A DNA stretch of 20,697 nt, taken from JBKPDV01 sp046728075. Lineage in GTDB: Bacteria > Acidobacteriota > Thermoanaerobaculia > UBA5066 > Gp7-AA6. The stretch lies in NCBI GenBank assembly GCA_046728075.1, contig JBKPDV010000170.1, forward strand, positions 1 to 20,697, given 5' to 3'. Below, piece by piece: positions 1 to 8,021 of the stretch (the stretch's first letter is position 1; the number at the start of each line of letters is the position of its first letter). A program made the position numbers and the translations under genes. The notes below the pieces were generated by a model. It was not told the origin of the DNA, ran no database searches, and saw only the letters and a program-made list of their open reading frames with translations.

Positions 1-2043
1 CCCGCGATCGGTTATGGCATCCGCTACGAGTTCGGCATCTTCGACCAGGCGATCCACGACGGGTGGCAGGTGGAGATCACCGACAAATGGCTGCGGCCGG
101 GCTATCCGTGGGAGGTGGCGCGGCCCGACATCGGGATTCCCGTGCGGTTCGGAGGACGCACCGAGTCGTATCAGGACGCGCAGGGGAAGTATCGGGTCCG
201 GTGGATTCCGGACCGAGTCGTGCGGGGCGTTGCCTACGATACACCGATCCTCGGTTACCGCGTTCCGACGGCGAATCTCCTGCGGCTCTGGCGCGCGGAG
301 GCCGCCGAGGACTTCGATCTCGGCGCCTTCAACACGGGGGATTATCTGCGCGCGGTCAACGACAAGATCGTCTCGGAGAACATCAGCAAGGTTCTCTATC
401 CCAATGACGCCACTCTCGCGGGCAAGGAGCTCCGCCTCGAGCAGCAGTATTTCTTCGTCTCCTGCTCGCTGCAGGACATGCTGCGGATCCACCAGCTGGG
501 AGGAGGACAGCCCCACGATTTCGCCTCCAAGTTCGCGATCCAGATGAACGACACGCATCCCTCCCTCGGCGTCCTGGAGCTCATGCGGCTTCTCGTGGAC
601 GAGGACGAGCTCTCCTGGGAGCGCGCGTGGGAGGTCACGCAGCGATGCTTCGGCTACACCAATCACACGCTTCTGCCCGAGGCGCTCGAACGCTGGCCCC
701 TCTCCCTCTTCGGGCATCTGATGCCTCGCCATCTGGAAATCGTGTTCGAGCTGAATCGCCGATTCTTGGACGAAGCGCGCACGCGCGTCTCCGGCGACGA
801 GGAAAAGATACGCCGCCTGTCGCTGATCGACGAAAGCGACGGGAAGTTTGTTCGGATGGCGAATCTCGCCTGCCTCGGAAGCCACAAGGTGAACGGGGTC
901 GCGGCGCTCCACACGGACCTTCTGGAGCACGAGGTGCTGCGCGATTTCTACGATCTCTGGCCCGATCGGTTCGTCAACGTGACCAACGGCGTGAGCCCGC
1001 GCCGTTTCCTGGCGCTCTCCAATCCCCGGCTCGCCGCGCTCCTGACCCGCCGGCTGGGAGACTCGTGGCTCCGCGATTTCGAGAGAGCCTTGCCGCGCCT
1101 GGAGCCGCTTGCGGACGATCCCGAGTTCTGCCGCGAGTGGCGCGCCGCGAAGGCCGGGAACAAGAGGGACCTTGCCGCATTCGTCCGGGAGCGGACGGGC
1201 GTCGAGCTCGACCCGAGCATGGTCTTCGACATTCAGGTCAAGCGCATCCATGAGTACAAGCGACAGCACTTGAACGTCCTCCACATCGTGGCCAGGTACC
1301 TGCGGCTGCTGCGGGACCCTTCGCGTGAGACGATCCCGCGGGCCTTCCTCTTCGGAGGAAAAGCCGCGCCCGGCTACACGATGGCCAAGCTCATGATCAA
1401 GCTCGTGACTTCGGTGGCCGAGGTTGTCAACGCCGATCCGACCGTCCGCGGCCGGCTGCGGGTCGTCTTCATCCCGGACTTCAACGTCACGGTCGGCCAG
1501 AAGATCTATCCGGCGGCCGACGTGTCCGAGCAGATCTCGACAGCGGGCAAGGAGGCGTCCGGCACTGGGAACATGAAGTTCGCGATGAACGGAGCGGTCA
1601 CGATCGGGACCCTCGATGGAGCCAACATCGAGATCCGCGATGCGGTCGGACCGGAGAACTTCTTTCTCTTCGGCCTGACGGCCGCGCAGGTCGAGGCGAA
1701 GCGAGCCGCCGGCTACGACCCGCGCGCGGTCGTCTCCGCCGACGGCGAGCTTTCCGAGTCGCTCGACCGGATCGCCTCCGGATTCTTTTCGAAGGGAGAT
1801 CCGTCGCTCTTCCGGCCGCTCGTCGACTCGCTCCTCGATCGCGACGAGTACATGCTCCTCGCGGACTTCGCCTCCTATCGGGACGCCCAGGACCGCGTGG
1901 ACCGGGCCTTCGGCGACGAGAACGCCTGGACGCGCATGTCGATTCGGAACGCGGCGCGGAGCGGCCGCTTCTCCTCCGACCGCTCCATCCGCGAGTACTG
2001 CCAGAAGATCTGGGACGTGCCGCTGCGGCCGGTGGAGAGGTGA
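1..2043 (+). CDS. glgP: Glycogen/alpha-glucan phosphorylase, 5'-truncated by the window edge
   Basis: Pyridoxal-phosphate enzyme that releases glucose-1-phosphate from glycogen or maltodextrin by phosphorolysis in the cytoplasm. Frame 1 is open from the first base and begins inside the family signature GYGIRYEFGIF, so translation starts outside the window; 680 residues are present and roughly 130-150 N-terminal residues are missing compared with the usual 800-850. Visible landmarks are the acceptor region NHTLLPEALERWP, NGVSPRRF, DIQVKRIHEYKRQHLN and the PLP motif EASGTGNMKFAMNG, whose lysine (codon 1576-1578) should carry the cofactor. The frame ends in TGA. The ATG at position 70 is internal and is not the start. 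The next gene, a peroxiredoxin, follows after 103 bases with its own strong ribosome site, so the two need not share a function. Family assignment is certain; the preferred polymer length is not visible. Confidence 0.97.
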   Translation, partial: PAIGYGIRYEFGIFDQAIHDGWQVEITDKWLRPGYPWEVARPDIGIPVRFGGRTESYQDAQGKYRVRWIPDRVVRGVAYDTPILGYRVPTANLLRLWRAEAAEDFDLGAFNTGDYLRAVNDKIVSENISKVLYPNDATLAGKELRLEQQYFFVSCSLQDMLRIHQLGGGQPHDFASKFAIQMNDTHPSLGVLELMRLLVDEDELSWERAWEVTQRCFGYTNHTLLPEALERWPLSLFGHLMPRHLEIVFELNRRFLDEARTRVSGDEEKIRRLSLIDESDGKFVRMANLACLGSHKVNGVAALHTDLLEHEVLRDFYDLWPDRFVNVTNGVSPRRFLALSNPRLAALLTRRLGDSWLRDFERALPRLEPLADDPEFCREWRAAKAGNKRDLAAFVRERTGVELDPSMVFDIQVKRIHEYKRQHLNVLHIVARYLRLLRDPSRETIPRAFLFGGKAAPGYTMAKLMIKLVTSVAEVVNADPTVRGRLRVVFIPDFNVTVGQKIYPAADVSEQISTAGKEASGTGNMKFAMNGAVTIGTLDGANIEIRDAVGPENFFLFGLTAAQVEAKRAAGYDPRAVVSADGELSESLDRIASGFFSKGDPSLFRPLVDSLLDRDEYMLLADFASYRDAQDRVDRAFGDENAWTRMSIRNAARSGRFSSDRSIREYCQKIWDVPLRPVER

Positions 2044-2133
2044 CCTGGCGGCTTCGTTGGCGGAGGGCCCACACGGCACCCACCCCCTCGCCGCCGCGCG
2101 GAGATCGCTGTAAGCTACGCCTTCCAAATTCAG

Positions 2134-2140
2134 AGGAGGT
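2134..2140 (+). promoter_or_regulatory. Strong ribosome binding site of the peroxiredoxin gene
   Basis: AGGAGGT lies six bases before the ATG at 2147. It is the clearest Shine-Dalgarno in the window and fixes the start. The 103-base spacer upstream holds no other convincing element; a TGTAAGCT about 30 bases before the ATG is only a poor -10 candidate. Confidence 0.8.
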
Positions 2141-2146
2141 GGCACC

Positions 2147-2806
2147 ATGGCAGTTCGGTTAGGAGACGAGGCTCCGGATTTCGAGGCCCAGACAACGGAG
2201 GGCCCGATCCGATTCCACGAATGGCTGGGCAACGGCTGGGGCGTGCTCTTTTCGCACCCCAAGGATTTCACGCCGGTCTGTACGACCGAGCTCGGCTACA
2301 TGGCCAGGATCAAGCCGGAGTTCGAGAAACGCGGCGTCAAAATCATCGGTTTGAGCGTCGACCCGGTGGATGCCCATTCGAAGTGGGCGGCCGACATCAA
2401 GGAGACTCAGGGCCACGCGCCGAACTTTCCGATGATCGGGGACCCAGAGCTGAAAGTCGCGAAAGCCTGGGGAATGCTGCCCGCCGATTTGGCGGGCACC
2501 TCACAAGGTCGTACAGCGGCCGACAATCAGACGGTGCGAAACGTTTACGTCATTGGCCCGGACAAAAAGATCAAATTGATTCTGGTCTATCCGATGACCA
2601 CCGGGCGCAACTTCGACGAGGTGCTGCGAGTGATCGACTCTCTGCAGTTGACCTCGAAGCACAAGGTCGCGACACCGGTCAACTGGAAGCAAGGCGATGA
2701 CGTGATCATCGCGGGTTCGGTATCCGACGATGATGCCAAAAAGCAATATCCGGCGGGGTGGAAAGCGCCCAAGCCCTACATCCGTATCGTTCCCCAGCCA
2801 CGATAG
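2147..2806 (+). CDS. 1-Cys peroxiredoxin (Prx6 type)
   Basis: Thiol peroxidase that reduces hydrogen peroxide, alkyl hydroperoxides and possibly peroxynitrite in the cytoplasm. The 219-residue protein has the peroxidatic motif PKDFTPVCTTE with Cys45, the family partner motif TVRNVYVIGP with its arginine, and the long C-terminal arm typical of Prx6/AhpC-TSA plus 1-cysPrx_C proteins (length usually 210-225). Cys45 is the only cysteine in the protein, so there is no intramolecular resolving cysteine and reduction must come from an external thiol. No signal peptide is visible. The gene ends in TAG and is followed by a hairpin terminator, so it is probably transcribed alone or as the last gene after glgP. 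Assignment is firm; the physiological reductant is unknown. Confidence 0.96.
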   Translation: MAVRLGDEAPDFEAQTTEGPIRFHEWLGNGWGVLFSHPKDFTPVCTTELGYMARIKPEFEKRGVKIIGLSVDPVDAHSKWAADIKETQGHAPNFPMIGDPELKVAKAWGMLPADLAGTSQGRTAADNQTVRNVYVIGPDKKIKLILVYPMTTGRNFDEVLRVIDSLQLTSKHKVATPVNWKQGDDVIIAGSVSDDDAKKQYPAGWKAPKPYIRIVPQPR

Positions 2807-2827
2807 GCCGAATCTCTGATCGGAAGC

Positions 2828-2859
2828 GGCGCTCTCGGGCCATGTGGTCCGGGAGCGCC
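2828..2859 (+). terminator. Hairpin terminator between convergent genes
   Basis: Arms 2828-2841 and 2846-2859 pair over 14 positions (12 Watson-Crick and 2 G-U) around the loop ATGT, followed on the + strand by a pyrimidine-rich CTCCTCCTTCTCTCG. It sits 21 bases after the peroxiredoxin stop and 29 bases before the end of the convergent kinase gene, so it can serve both. The U-tract is impure, so efficiency is uncertain. Confidence 0.75.
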
Positions 2860-2888
2860 CTCCTCCTTCTCTCGAACGATCCGCCCGT

Positions 2889-5546
2889 TCAGCGCGCGAG
2901 CTCGGCGTTCCAGTTCAGGACGATCGTGGTCGGGACCAGCGCCTCGCGCGAGAGGGGAGCGAGGAAAAGAAAGCGCTGGCCATCGGCTGTCGGCAGATAG
3001 TGGCTGCGGACGTTGGTGATCGGCTGAACTCTCGCCTGAAAGAGCGGCCGGGGAACTCCTGCCTGAAACGTTTCTCCCGGGTGGATCTCGACGGCCATGA
3101 GCTTCCCGTCGGGGGCGCCGTAGTAGAGCTCCCTGCCGTCGGCGCGCCAGGCCGGCTCGACTCCCCCGGCGGTCGAGACCTGCCACTTGCCTCCGGGGCC
3201 GGGGAAGTCCTGAACGTAGACCTCCGGACGGCCCGACTCGTTCGACTGGTAGGCCAGCCAACGCCCATCCGAGGAGAAGGTGGGCCGTTGCTCGTTGAAG
3301 GGCGTCTGCAGAAAGAGAGTCGGCTTGCGGTCGCCGAACATGGGCAGGATCCAGATGTCCCAGCCGGTTTTTTTCCCTCGACTCTGAAAAGCGATCTGTC
3401 GCCCGTCTCGGGACCAGCTGTGCGCGAACTTCAGCTCGTCCGTGCGGAGCAGGAGCTCTTCCTGGCCGCCGCCTCCGGCCGCCTTCGTGAAGAGATCGAA
3501 CTGGCCGCCCCGACTCGAGCTGAAGACGATCGTCTTCCCATCGGGAGACCAGAGCGGCGAGACGTCATCGGCGGGATCGAACGTGAAACGCGAGCTCACC
3601 CCCCGCGCCAGGTCGCGCAGCCAGATGTCGTACCTTCCGACTCGAGGATCCGCGACGACGAAGGCGAGGCGGTCGCCGCCTGGCGAGAGCATCGTGTCGG
3701 AATAGTCGGCCGGATCCCCGACGGTCGATATTTCCCGGCCGTTTCGATCCACCCAGAGCAGTCGACTCGCGCTCTCGCCGGTGCGATAGGCGAGGACGCC
3801 GTTGCGGGAAATGGAGAACCTCGCCAGGCCGGTCGAGATGGTTCCGATGTGCTCGGCCAGAGGCACCGGCTCGCCGATCGTCTTCAAGGCTTTGGCGTCG
3901 AAGCGCTGCGCGACTAAAGTGTTCTCGCGCACGAAGAGAATGTGGCCGGTTGGGGCATAGGTGATCAGGGACTGCGCCGGGGCGAGAGCCCTGGACTCCT
4001 TCGAGTCGAGCGAGCCGATCCTGTACATATGGTCCTCGGGCTTCTGCCCCTGGGCCATGTAAAGGAAGTGCCGTCCGTCCGGCAGAAACTCCGGCCACGC
4101 CACCGTCGTCTCCTTCCGCCCGGCGTCCGGCGCGACGGCGACGGTCGGCGTACCCCCCGCCGCGGAGACCCGATAGATGGGATCCTGCGTGCGCCCGTCG
4201 AAGAGGATCACTCCCTCCGGGCTCCAGGAGCCATCGGCGCCGGTCGGGAAATCGCAAACCTTCTGCGGCGGACCGCCGGAGATCTCGACCTTCTTGAGCT
4301 TCCCCTCGGCGAAGAACCCGAGGAAGCGGCTGTCGGGCGACCAGAAGGGGCGAAGACTCCCTTCTGTCCCGGCCAGAGGCTGTGCCGCCAGAGCGTTCAA
4401 CGGGCGCAGCCAGATGCGCGACCGGCCCGAGGAATCGGTGGCGTTGAACGCGAGATAGCGACCATCGGGCGAGATGCGGGGAAAGTCGATGACGGAGATT
4501 CCCTCGGGAGTCGAGATTTCGAATCGGACGGACTCCGGCCTTCCCGGAGCGCGCCGCAGATAGCCGGCGCCGGCCAGCGCCGCGGCGGCGATCGCGACAG
4601 CGGCCACGACCCAGGCGAGGCGCTCGCGCCCCTTGCGGCGCGCGACTACGGGAGCCGGCAGGCCGACAGCGGACCCGCCCTCCGCGATCCACTGAAGCTG
4701 GAGGCGCGCATCATGGGCGGTCTGAAAGCGTTCGTCGGCGTCCTTGGCCAGACAGGTCTTGACGATCCGGTCCAGTGCCGGAGGGGTCATCGGCAGGAGC
4801 GTGGAGATCGGGGGCGGCTCCGAGTGCATGATCGCGCCGATGAGGCTCGCCTGGCTCTTGCCCGAGAAAGCCTTGTTCCCCGTCGCCATCTCGTACAGCA
4901 CGCATCCGAAGGCAAAGATGTCGCTGCGGGCGTCGGCCTCGCTCCCCTCGAGCTGCTCGGGCGCCATGTACTGAAAAGTCCCGAGGATCGTTCCGCGGCT
5001 CGTTAGCGGCTGGCTCTCCGGCGTCACCGTCGGCAGGCTGGTCAATCCGGATGTCGCGGTCGCGCCCGCGACCTGGAGCTTCGCCAGGCCGAAGTCGAGC
5101 AGCTTCACTCCCGACTTCGTCAGCATCACGTTGCCGGGCTTCAAGTCCCGATGCACGATACCGCTCCGGTGCGCCCGATCGAGCGCGTCGGCGATCTCGA
5201 TCCCGTAGCGCAGTGTCTGCTCCAGAGGCAGGGGTCCTCGCAGCAGGCGGTCGGCGAGCGTCTGTCCTTCCAGCAGCTCCATGACGAGGTACTCGACCCC
5301 GTCCTGATTGCCGACGTCGTACAGCGCACAGATGTGGGGATGCGAGAGCTGCGAGATCGTCTTCGCCTCTCGTTCGAAGCGCTGCCTCAGCTCTTCGGAG
5401 GAGGAGAGATGATCGGGAAGGACCTTGATCGCGACCATCCGCTCCAGCCGCGTGTCGCGCGCGCGGTAGACCTCACCCATCCCGCCGGCGCCGATCGCAG
5501 CGACGATTTCGTAAGGCCCGAGACGCGCGCCGGGTGAAATGCTCAT
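2889..5546 (-). CDS. Membrane-anchored serine/threonine protein kinase with PD40/TolB-like propeller
   Basis: Hanks-type kinase, 885 residues from the chosen ATG. Kinase domain about 12-287: glycine loop GAGGMGEV (19-26), ATP lysine K41 in VAIKVLP, catalytic HRDLKPGN (132-139, D134), DFG at 151-153, APE at 195-197. One transmembrane helix lies at about 310-330, after a basic stretch. The remaining 550 residues contain repeated ISPDGRYLAF / WSPDSRFLGF / WSPDGKTIVF units, which mark a PD40 (TolB/WD40-like) beta-propeller, expected outside the membrane as a sensing or binding part. The upstream-extended frame starts at 5579, but ATG 5546 is preferred because GAAGGA stands five bases before it and acidobacterial homologues start like MSISPG. 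Transcribed away from the sulfur operon, 124 bases downstream of its last gene. The inferred role is signal-dependent phosphorylation; the ligand and substrates are unknown. Confidence 0.95.
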   Translation of the reverse strand: MSISPGARLGPYEIVAAIGAGGMGEVYRARDTRLERMVAIKVLPDHLSSSEELRQRFEREAKTISQLSHPHICALYDVGNQDGVEYLVMELLEGQTLADRLLRGPLPLEQTLRYGIEIADALDRAHRSGIVHRDLKPGNVMLTKSGVKLLDFGLAKLQVAGATATSGLTSLPTVTPESQPLTSRGTILGTFQYMAPEQLEGSEADARSDIFAFGCVLYEMATGNKAFSGKSQASLIGAIMHSEPPPISTLLPMTPPALDRIVKTCLAKDADERFQTAHDARLQLQWIAEGGSAVGLPAPVVARRKGRERLAWVVAAVAIAAAALAGAGYLRRAPGRPESVRFEISTPEGISVIDFPRISPDGRYLAFNATDSSGRSRIWLRPLNALAAQPLAGTEGSLRPFWSPDSRFLGFFAEGKLKKVEISGGPPQKVCDFPTGADGSWSPEGVILFDGRTQDPIYRVSAAGGTPTVAVAPDAGRKETTVAWPEFLPDGRHFLYMAQGQKPEDHMYRIGSLDSKESRALAPAQSLITYAPTGHILFVRENTLVAQRFDAKALKTIGEPVPLAEHIGTISTGLARFSISRNGVLAYRTGESASRLLWVDRNGREISTVGDPADYSDTMLSPGGDRLAFVVADPRVGRYDIWLRDLARGVSSRFTFDPADDVSPLWSPDGKTIVFSSSRGGQFDLFTKAAGGGGQEELLLRTDELKFAHSWSRDGRQIAFQSRGKKTGWDIWILPMFGDRKPTLFLQTPFNEQRPTFSSDGRWLAYQSNESGRPEVYVQDFPGPGGKWQVSTAGGVEPAWRADGRELYYGAPDGKLMAVEIHPGETFQAGVPRPLFQARVQPITNVRSHYLPTADGQRFLFLAPLSREALVPTTIVLNWNAELAR

Positions 5547-5570
5547 GGAGTTCCTTCGATTACCGGGCGG

Positions 5571-5585
5571 ATTGTACAAACTCTA
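5571..5585 (-). promoter_or_regulatory. Possible -10 region of the kinase gene
   Basis: On the minus strand GCTAGAGTTTGTACAAT offers two overlapping -10 candidates, TAGAGT (5580-5585) and TACAAT (5571-5576), 25-34 bases before the ATG at 5546. No good -35 box stands at the right distance, so this is weak support for an independent promoter in the 124-base gap. Confidence 0.3.
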
Positions 5586-5653
5586 GCGCCGTCGCAGGCC
5601 TTCGGCTCTACCCGAAAAGGACGAGAGCGGGCGTTGAAACATTACAAGTTCTT

Positions 5654-5667
5654 AGGCGCTTTCGCCT
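5654..5667 (-). terminator. Small hairpin after the persulfide dioxygenase gene
   Basis: AGGCG and CGCCT pair around a four-base loop three bases after the stop codon of the dioxygenase gene; the downstream minus-strand sequence AAGAACTTGTAATGTTT has only a short T-run. A five-pair stem is a weak terminator at best. Confidence 0.3.
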
Positions 5668-5670
5668 CTC

Positions 5671-7050
5671 TCAAGGGCGGGCTTGCCCGGGCCCGGTGTT
5701 CCAGGCCGCCATTCCGCCGACGACGTTGGTGACCTTCTGGAATCCCGACCGCTCGAGAAGACTCGTCGCCATCGAGGAGCGGTAGCCGCCCGCGCAGATC
5801 GCCGTCACGGGCAGCGTCGAGTCGAGCTCGGACGCGCGCGTCGCAAGCTCATGGAGAGGGACGTGTCTGGCCTGACCGATGTGCCCGGAGCTCCATTCCG
5901 CCGGGCGGCGCACGTCAACTAACTGCGCGACCTGACCCGCTTCGAGGCGGCGGGCGAGCTCGTCGACGCTGATCTGGTCGGTGCGCGCGAGGGGCCGCCC
6001 GGATTCGTGCCAGGCGAGAACTCCGCCCGACAGGAAACCCGTGATGTTCTCGAGGCCGACACGCGCCAGACGCACATGCGCCTCGGAGACGCGTTCGGGA
6101 TCTTCCGCAACGAGAACGATCGGGGTCTCGGCTGAGAGAAGCGTTCCCGCCCAGGAAGCGAACTGACCGGAAAGGCCGATGTTGATCGAGCCAGGCACGT
6201 GCCCGGCGCCATATTGCGCGGCCGGCCGGGTGTCGAGCACCACGCCGCCGGCCTTCTGGATCTTCTCGAGCTCCTCGGGGGAAAGCTCCCGGGGAGCCGG
6301 AAGCTCGGACAGGTTTCCGGGACCTTCCCGATTCAACGCCGCGTCGCGCGCGAAGTAGGCCGGCGCCTCGGGCAGGTCCGCCGTGACCAGGCGGATGAAC
6401 TCTTCGCGCGCCATCGGCTGCAAGGCGTAGTTGAAGCGGCGCTGCTGGCCGATCGTGGAAGAGGTGTCGCTCGAGATGTTCTTGCCGCAGAGAGAGCCTG
6501 CCCCGTGCGCCGGATACACGGCCACGGAATCGGGCAGCGCCAGGAGCTTCTGGAGAGAGTCGTGGAGCATTCCGGCCAGCTCCGCCGACGTCACGGATCC
6601 GCCGGCCGCGAGATCCGGCCTGCCGACGTCGCCGATGAAGAGCGTGTCGCCGGTCAGAACCGCCTGCGGCTCCTTCCCCGCGGCGCGATCGAAGACGACG
6701 ACGCAGATCGACTCCGGGGTATGCCCCGGGGTCTCCAGGAAACGCAGCACGACGTTGCCGAAGGCGACTTCGTCTCCGTCGCGAACCGCCACGTGATCGA
6801 AGCGCGCGCCCGCCCGAGCGCCGAAATAGATCTTCGCGCCGGTAAGCCTGGCGAGCTCGCGGTGGCCGGAGACGAAATCGGCGTGCAGGTGGGTCTCGAT
6901 GATGTGGCGAATCGCGAAACCCTCTTTTTTCGCTTCCGCCAGGTATTCATCGACGTCGCGCCGGGGATCGATCACGGCGGCTTCGCCTTCCGAGCCGATC
7001 ATGTACGAGGCCTGCGCGAGACAGCCGAGATAGAACTGTTTGAGAAACAT
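5671..7050 (-). CDS. Persulfide dioxygenase (ETHE1-like MBL fold) fused to two rhodanese domains
   Basis: Predicted cytoplasmic enzyme that oxidises glutathione persulfide with O2 to sulfite, coupled to sulfane-sulfur transfer. The 459 residues carry an MBL-fold domain (1-250) with THLHADFVSGH (H54, H56, D58), H110 in ETPGHTPES and D135 in GDTLFIGDVGRPDL; H54, H110 and D135 correspond to the mononuclear iron ligands of ETHE1. Rhodanese domain 1 (about 257-350) has EDPER where the catalytic cysteine should stand, so it is probably inactive. Rhodanese domain 2 (about 360-455) has the active-site loop CAGGYRSS with C419. ATG 7050 is chosen because homology starts at MFLKQFYLGCLAQ; the frame upstream to 7242 overlaps the chaperone gene and reads as non-homologous arginine-rich sequence. 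It begins 14 bases after the TorD stop and is the last gene of the operon. MBL hydrolase activity of glyoxalase II type is less likely. Confidence 0.9.
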   Translation of the reverse strand: MFLKQFYLGCLAQASYMIGSEGEAAVIDPRRDVDEYLAEAKKEGFAIRHIIETHLHADFVSGHRELARLTGAKIYFGARAGARFDHVAVRDGDEVAFGNVVLRFLETPGHTPESICVVVFDRAAGKEPQAVLTGDTLFIGDVGRPDLAAGGSVTSAELAGMLHDSLQKLLALPDSVAVYPAHGAGSLCGKNISSDTSSTIGQQRRFNYALQPMAREEFIRLVTADLPEAPAYFARDAALNREGPGNLSELPAPRELSPEELEKIQKAGGVVLDTRPAAQYGAGHVPGSINIGLSGQFASWAGTLLSAETPIVLVAEDPERVSEAHVRLARVGLENITGFLSGGVLAWHESGRPLARTDQISVDELARRLEAGQVAQLVDVRRPAEWSSGHIGQARHVPLHELATRASELDSTLPVTAICAGGYRSSMATSLLERSGFQKVTNVVGGMAAWNTGPGQARP

Positions 7051-7064
7051 ACGAGTACTGCCGG

Positions 7065-7994
7065 TCAGGGGCCGGCGGTTTCTCCTTCTTTGTCGCGATA
7101 CTCCCACTCGGGGGGACTCTGCACAATCCCCCGCATCGTGGCGAGCGCCTTTCGAGTCCCTTCGAGGCGCGCTTTCCAGGAGAGCCCTTGCGGCGCCCAC
7201 CCGGGATGACGCGACGAGAGCTCCTCGAAGGAGCGCTCCCACTCGTCTCTCTCCCGGCCGAGCAGAGCGATCAAAGCGTCAACGGCCGCTTCCTCGCCGG
7301 CCTGCTCGAAGAGGCTGCGGGCCACATCGAAGCGGGAACCGAAGGGGATACGCAGGCCGGCTCCCCGCGCCAGTTGCCCGATGCGGCCGCGCGAGAGGAA
7401 GAATCCACACCGCGCCGGAGTCAGAAGAAACCGGAGGACATCGGTGAGGCGGATCTCTCCCTCCGCGCCGGGCGAGAGCCCGGGCTCGGCCAGGAAATCT
7501 TCCGGTGGTTCCTGCGGCGCCGGCTCCGAGAGCAGTCGCTCGCAAGTGGCTCGGGCCAGAAAGCCATAGAACTCGTGAGCTCCCGGCTCTCGCTCGACGG
7601 CGAGGGTGCAAACCGGAATCCATGCTCGCAACATGCGGCGCATTTCCGAGTCGTCGACTCCTTTCTGGGCGGCGTGAGCGAGGAAGCCGAGGCAAAGACC
7701 GGCGTGGTCGGCTCCGGCGGCACGCAGGAGGTCCGGTGGTGAATAGGCGGCCGAGGAGTAAATCCGCTCGGCCCAGGCCGCGGGAGCGCCGTTCAACTCG
7801 CCGGACGGATCGAGATAGACGCTGCCGTAGGGATAGACGTTCAGAAGAAAGAGATCGGCATATGCGAGCGCGAGGTCCTCGACGGACGACTGTGGGAAGC
7901 CTGCGTCGATGGCGTCGCGCAGAAGGGCGGCGTCGGGCTCGGAGAGCCAGAGCTTGGAAAGAAGAGAAAGGGTGGGCTCAGGCACGCCCCTCAC
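7065..7994 (-). CDS. TorD/DmsD-family molybdoenzyme maturation chaperone with C-terminal extension
   Basis: Cytoplasmic chaperone expected to bind the apo-molybdoprotein encoded just upstream and assist cofactor insertion. TorD-family features are YADLFLLNVYPYGSVYLD, DHAGLCLGFLAHAAQ and HEFYGFLARA in the first 170 residues. About 110 further residues (LTDVLRFLLTPARCGFFLSR to the end) exceed the usual 180-230 residue family length. The start is not an ATG: GTG 7994 overlaps the TGA of the molybdoenzyme gene (GTGA), giving 309 residues, and a second GTG at 7985 gives 306. Both lie in a REP-like repeat, and a Shine-Dalgarno can only be read in the purine-rich repeat arm, so the exact start is open. 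The same frame stays open upstream to 10532, but that part is antisense-like noise over the molybdoenzyme gene. Family call is confident; the start is not. Confidence 0.85.
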   Translation of the reverse strand: MRGVPEPTLSLLSKLWLSEPDAALLRDAIDAGFPQSSVEDLALAYADLFLLNVYPYGSVYLDPSGELNGAPAAWAERIYSSAAYSPPDLLRAAGADHAGLCLGFLAHAAQKGVDDSEMRRMLRAWIPVCTLAVEREPGAHEFYGFLARATCERLLSEPAPQEPPEDFLAEPGLSPGAEGEIRLTDVLRFLLTPARCGFFLSRGRIGQLARGAGLRIPFGSRFDVARSLFEQAGEEAAVDALIALLGRERDEWERSFEELSSRHPGWAPQGLSWKARLEGTRKALATMRGIVQSPPEWEYRDKEGETAGP

Positions 7995-8021
7995 CCCGGC
8001 CCTCTCCCGGAGGGAGAGGGG
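7985..8021. repeat. REP-like GC-rich hairpin over the stop/start junction of the molybdoenzyme and TorD genes
   Basis: The + strand carries CCCCTCACCCCGG followed by the hairpin CCCTCTCCC-GGA-GGGAGAGGG (arms 8000-8008 and 8012-8020, perfect 9 pairs). This wording is a widespread intergenic repeat in GC-rich bacterial genomes, often mistranslated as PLTPALSRRERG. Here it is not intergenic: on the minus strand it encodes the last residues of the molybdoenzyme (APSPSGRGPG), its TGA, and the candidate GTG starts of the TorD gene. Confidence 0.75.

Noticed and set aside
2844..3917. 357-codon plus-strand frame opposite the kinase gene, and similar long frames opposite the kinase, aldolase, tdh and kbl genes
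   Set aside because: High GC leaves antisense frames open. They show no motifs, and the minus-strand kinase/propeller and other sense genes are unmistakable.
7051..7242. 64-residue N-terminal extension of the persulfide dioxygenase
   Set aside because: It lies inside the TorD coding region and is low-complexity arginine-rich; family homology starts at the ATG at 7050.
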